Origin: Clostridia bacterium
GTDB lineage: Bacteria; Bacillota_A; Clostridia; Christensenellales; Aristaeellaceae
Length of the DNA stretch: 17,105 bases
Assembly: GCA_009783365.1 (NCBI GenBank)
Contig: WRHG01000018.1
Coordinates: 1-17,105 of the forward strand
Reading direction: 5' to 3'
In this document: piece by piece, positions 14,601 through 17,105 of the stretch
How positions within the stretch are numbered: the stretch's first letter is position 1
Layout of the letters: each line of letters begins with the position of its first letter
The notes under the pieces: generated by a model
Databases searched by the model: none
What the model was told of the DNA's origin: nothing
The model's input: the letters and a program-made list of their open reading frames with translations, nothing else
Translations under genes and position numbers: made by a program

Positions 14601-17105
14601 CGTGGAGCTGACGGACGGAGAGTTCATCGTGGACCCTGCCCACACCTCCCTCTTCGGCGTGCCCGTCGGCCCCAACCTAGCCATGAGCATCGTGAATGCG
14701 GCCGGCAGCCGCTTCCTGAAGCTGACCCTTTCTCCGGGCTATCTGCGGAACACTTACTTCAAGGCCGACGGCACGGTAACGCCCTTCTCCGCCAGCACGG
14801 AATATACGGACCGGCTGGGCGGCGTGCTGCAAATCGGCTTCCACACCGTGCCGGGCACCACCCTGGGCAAGCATAACCCCCTGGGCCGGGTGTATTTCGA
14901 CTTCAGCCAGCTCCTGGAGGATTACGCTTCCCCAGCCGCCGCCAACTCCCTGGACGGGCGCACCGTGTGGAAAATGGACGCCACCACCGTCAACAAAGCC
15001 GTGGCGGATTCCCCGGGCCTCTCCAAAACCGGCTGGGGGGGAAACAAGCTGTTTGCCCATGACCTGTCCGCCTACACGGTGAACGTCATCATGTTTACGG
15101 CGCTTTCCGCCATCCTGGCCCCGGGCGCGGGCGGCATCTTCGACAGCGTAACCCGCGCCGTCCGCTTCAACTCCTCCTCCCGCCGGCAGCTGGAGGCTAT
15201 GCTCTCCTTCTCCGGCTCCCCGGACGTGGACGTGCAGAACTTCGTGGCCTACGTGCAGATTCCCAAGGCGGGGACGGCCCAGGCCTACCGGGACGACAAA
15301 GGCAACATCCAAACCTCCGTCAGCCAATATGACATGGTGCTGCTGGGGCTTCCGGAGCTCCGGTCGGATTCCACCAATCAGGCGGCAGGCAACTTGATCT
15401 TCGCCTATACCACCGACCCCCATCCCGGCGCCTCCTCCGTCTATACCACCATCCCCCCCGCCACCGAGGAGGGCTGGGCGGCCGTCACCGGCATCCGCAT
15501 CACCGCCGCAACCCTGCCCCGGCAGAGCGCGCTGAATATGGTGCTGCCCCTGGCCGCCCAAGCCAAAAACGGCATGGGAACGCAAGCCGCCTACATCGGC
15601 GGTGAATTCAGCTACAGCCTGGGGGGGCAGGCGGAGCCCGCCTCCCTGCTAAAGCTGGGCACATACCACTACGAGGACGTGCCCGCCACCCAGAACCCGG
15701 GCCGGGTATTCTTTGACGTATACGACGAAAACGGCCTGTGGAACGGAAACCCCGCTACCGAGCGGCTGGCGGGGGCCGGCGAGGTGACCGTAAACCTGTA
15801 CGATACGGACGGAACCACGCTGATCTACTCCGCCGTCACCGACGCGGGGGGCGAGTTCGTGCTGAAAAGCTCCAAGACGGACGCCGGGCAGATCCTGGAG
15901 GTCATTCCCCCGGCGGTGACGACCGGGGGCGAGTACATGCTGACCGGCCAGTCCGCCGGCAGCATCAACGCCTCCTACATCGACTCGGACTTTAACCGGA
16001 TCACCCGGCGGGTCACCCTGCCGGAGCTGCCGGAAAACGGCATCCCCAATCTCAGCGCGGGCCTGGTGCGCCTTCCCCTCCTGACCGTGAGCGATATTTC
16101 CGTTACGGTGGGAGAAACCGTGAATCTGACCGCAGTGCTGACCGATTATCTCACGGCCGCCACCCTGCCCGCCTCCTCCTATAACCTGACATTCGACCAG
16201 GCGTCGGACCCCGGCGTGGCCAGCCTCACCGCCAAAACGGAGATCTTCGCCGCAAGGACGGCCGGCAATACCACCACCAAGTCCGCCGCGGTAACCGGGG
16301 TAGCCCCCGGCACGACCACGGTCACCGTCACCACTACCAATGCCCTGGGAGATATTGTTTCGGCCACGGCCACCATCACCGTAACGCCCCCGGCGCCCGT
16401 GGAATTCCCGCTCACGGTGAAGGTGGAGGAAGTTGGGCAGCGGATGCCGGGCGTCATCGCCGCGCCCGCTCCCAATCAGCCCGACGGCTCCTACGCCGCC
16501 GTCACCTTAAAGGATAGCCGGCTGACCCTTACAGCCACCCCCATCCCGGGCTTTACCTTCTCCCACTGGACCACCGCCAGCGGCGTGCTGCTGAATGCCG
16601 GCCAGGCAAGCACCCTCTTTACCATGCCCGAAAATGAGGCGGTGGTTGTGGCTCATTTTACCCAGGACCCGCCCATCCAACTCGTCGTGGAGGCGGCCAG
16701 CGATGAGGTTCCCTACGACGGGATCCCTCATACGGCGTCCGGGTGGCAGCTTGCCAGCGGCGCCCTCCTGGCCGGGCATACCCTTACGGGCCTCAGCGCC
16801 TCCGTCACGGGAACGGCCGCGGGCTCCTATGAAAACGCCCTGGCCGGCACGCCGGTCATCCTGGCCGGGGGAGCGGACGTAACCTACATGTATCAGATCG
16901 CGCTGCTAAGCGGCGCGCTGACCATCGGCAAGCGACCCCTGACCCTGACCCCGGATAACCGGACCGAGGTTTACTCCGGCGCGGAGTACGGGGCCGCCTC
17001 CTTTACCGCGGCGGGCCTGGCCGCCGGCCACCTCGTGGACGGAAGTACGGTGGTAATCACGGGAAGCCGCACGGACGCGGGTTCCACCCAGCTTGTCATC
17101 GCCGA
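11695..17105 (+). CDS. Giant secreted modular surface protein (partial; runs off the window)
   Basis: One frame stays open from the ATG at 11695 to the last base: 1803 complete codons with no stop. AGGGAG (11681-11686) lies 8 bases upstream. The signal peptide covers about 1-28 (MLSVILCALMALDFSPIAAFA). Residues about 30-1330 are rich in Thr, Ser, Asn, Tyr and Gly, look beta-rich, and match nothing I recognise. Then come an SdrD-B/carboxypeptidase-regulatory-like module (from 1336, VFFDVYDENG; TDAGGEFVL), a BIG2-like domain (about 1462-1566, ISVTVGETVNL), an InlB-B-repeat-like domain (about 1571-1655, PGFTFSHW; FTMPENEAVVVAHF), and MBG-like repeats (about 1664-1746, VPYDGIPHTASG, and a second from about 1747). 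Such architectures are typical of Gram-positive adhesins. The missing C-terminus should hold more repeats and a cell-wall anchor. Codon use is strongly C/G-ending, like the LTD genes. Confidence 0.9.
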   Translation, partial: MHKNGQRMLSVILCALMALDFSPIAAFASEITYSDPVQVTKDLLAGDLQAAETSAQIAITSDISETQPTYNLLTDTRKLFQVRYSPPPAGTFSTLLVIECLAYGAQFAALPSNNPNVRSVLLVNPTTMVILLVDGLTSDIVIQQQMESIPLTTAQAIQWIDAGALPVTGFKARASTGSLNGASFTESELLASAQYGAMEPETYPAPVITPVKTYNMTVPSVGAMTNTALSFTAMNTSATSYYNFYVNTNSPAYLFSNNAANVENTPLIEYTGLKVYAPHPRLELYGVGDQGTGAYCMYPFTTDLSLKNWVVGPAQTDDAGLYYMITPPEGARCFNIMPVNVKAVTLGMRLNWRLKDTAEELPYAAASHTAFTAPRDTQLLYRIPGAEGTVSASAPVVSTFAREESEVFTVIPSWDRLKSRATSEAFAGTTHANVNFAALRNTYWIETAGSVKKELTPVYAGGPVTETYDFPYEIRPTVISFQTGYYPSDTGTAYKRDTILDSVTATLNTGGALSVPAATLNTWNSPTGVFNGFGTSASYTFPVPAGSYITQVAVTWSKISTEYFGYIYNNSSLLMPNTTVMTGAGGTGTNYWSYSYRTFNEATRFNYGVTETHQDGSPIVPGEMLQVGYRASANGNTGKNFGSQDYLWFQTEVLAKCPELVDMYGSYMYPTYATFADGKSSNAAGTLYLLANSQIGPTTMIRNPQVRVLGNNAYSTSYNLPGMTNEQVLGFLSGEFDIDRRYEGWKITYSAGKLGAALPGRQDQEILVTGGSGYQAVNLGIDNAAGEYLTKLEFSYEGDFTMPTGTTLYLMNNMKTFAWNINFITGGPLQLPTLNGEFSRFHIRFIGEADWDNCSEASHQHDRSQGRAQQARTNSSYHPGGTYYLSRLATLVVDPPAVNASTYGENFMQTIFQNGDTTPETYARFNYLVRTPTSSAYLQPTYYAFSYLNNPGAASSAGYVPWGVSEDVYVELTDGEFIVDPAHTSLFGVPVGPNLAMSIVNAAGSRFLKLTLSPGYLRNTYFKADGTVTPFSASTEYTDRLGGVLQIGFHTVPGTTLGKHNPLGRVYFDFSQLLEDYASPAAANSLDGRTVWKMDATTVNKAVADSPGLSKTGWGGNKLFAHDLSAYTVNVIMFTALSAILAPGAGGIFDSVTRAVRFNSSSRRQLEAMLSFSGSPDVDVQNFVAYVQIPKAGTAQAYRDDKGNIQTSVSQYDMVLLGLPELRSDSTNQAAGNLIFAYTTDPHPGASSVYTTIPPATEEGWAAVTGIRITAATLPRQSALNMVLPLAAQAKNGMGTQAAYIGGEFSYSLGGQAEPASLLKLGTYHYEDVPATQNPGRVFFDVYDENGLWNGNPATERLAGAGEVTVNLYDTDGTTLIYSAVTDAGGEFVLKSSKTDAGQILEVIPPAVTTGGEYMLTGQSAGSINASYIDSDFNRITRRVTLPELPENGIPNLSAGLVRLPLLTVSDISVTVGETVNLTAVLTDYLTAATLPASSYNLTFDQASDPGVASLTAKTEIFAARTAGNTTTKSAAVTGVAPGTTTVTVTTTNALGDIVSATATITVTPPAPVEFPLTVKVEEVGQRMPGVIAAPAPNQPDGSYAAVTLKDSRLTLTATPIPGFTFSHWTTASGVLLNAGQASTLFTMPENEAVVVAHFTQDPPIQLVVEAASDEVPYDGIPHTASGWQLASGALLAGHTLTGLSASVTGTAAGSYENALAGTPVILAGGADVTYMYQIALLSGALTIGKRPLTLTPDNRTEVYSGAEYGAASFTAAGLAAGHLVDGSTVVITGSRTDAGSTQLVIA

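Noticed and set aside
12511..15585. Several ORFs of 130-300 codons on the minus strand, and others on plus, between 12511 and 15585
   Set aside because: All overlap the single open frame from 11695, which has a signal peptide, a ribosome binding site and consistent codon bias.

Overview
The window looks like chromosomal DNA of a fairly GC-rich member of the Bacillota (class Clostridia, probably a gut or rumen lineage). The reasons are strong AGGAGG-type ribosome binding sites, sigma-A-type promoters with TATACT or TACAAT -10 boxes, a SEDS polymerase, lamin-tail/CotH-kinase membrane proteins and large modular secreted proteins. No rRNA, tRNA or housekeeping marker is present, so this placement is an inference.

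Layout. Bases 1-655 are AT-rich (about 34% GC by count over the first 180 bases), with no convincing gene. At about 655-661 the composition jumps to GC-rich DNA, inside the 3' end of a leftward gene for a secreted propeller-like protein (564-1934). Upstream of it on the same strand is a secreted ten-repeat TPR protein (2023-3201), in which a 204-base unit is tandemly repeated. A 308-base divergent promoter region (3202-3509) separates it from a rightward unknown gene (3510-3989).

Bases 4263-9969 form a rightward envelope cluster. It holds a SEDS-family (RodA/FtsW-like) membrane protein, a membrane-anchored protein with two lamin-tail domains (LTD), and a 1075-residue membrane-anchored protein with three LTDs, a chitobiase-C-like domain and an extracellular CotH-type kinase. 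The two LTD genes are partial duplicates. A 14-base direct repeat at their junction creates the stop codon of the first. A perfect 17-bp hairpin terminator (9989-10035) closes this cluster and also lies at the end of a converging leftward gene (10095-11474). That gene encodes a secreted protein made of half a family-5 solute-binding fold, an acidic proline-rich linker and an Ig-like domain.

From a divergent promoter region, one reading frame stays open from 11695 to the end of the window: at least 1803 residues of a giant secreted modular protein. It has a signal peptide, a long unrecognised region, then SdrD-B-like, BIG2-like, InlB-B-like and MBG-like modules. It is the largest gene here and continues past the window.

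Overall the window is about the cell surface: nearly every protein is exported or in the membrane. A plausible but unproven reading is that the SEDS/LTD/CotH cluster builds or modifies the envelope, with the CotH kinase acting outside the membrane on surface proteins, perhaps including its neighbours.
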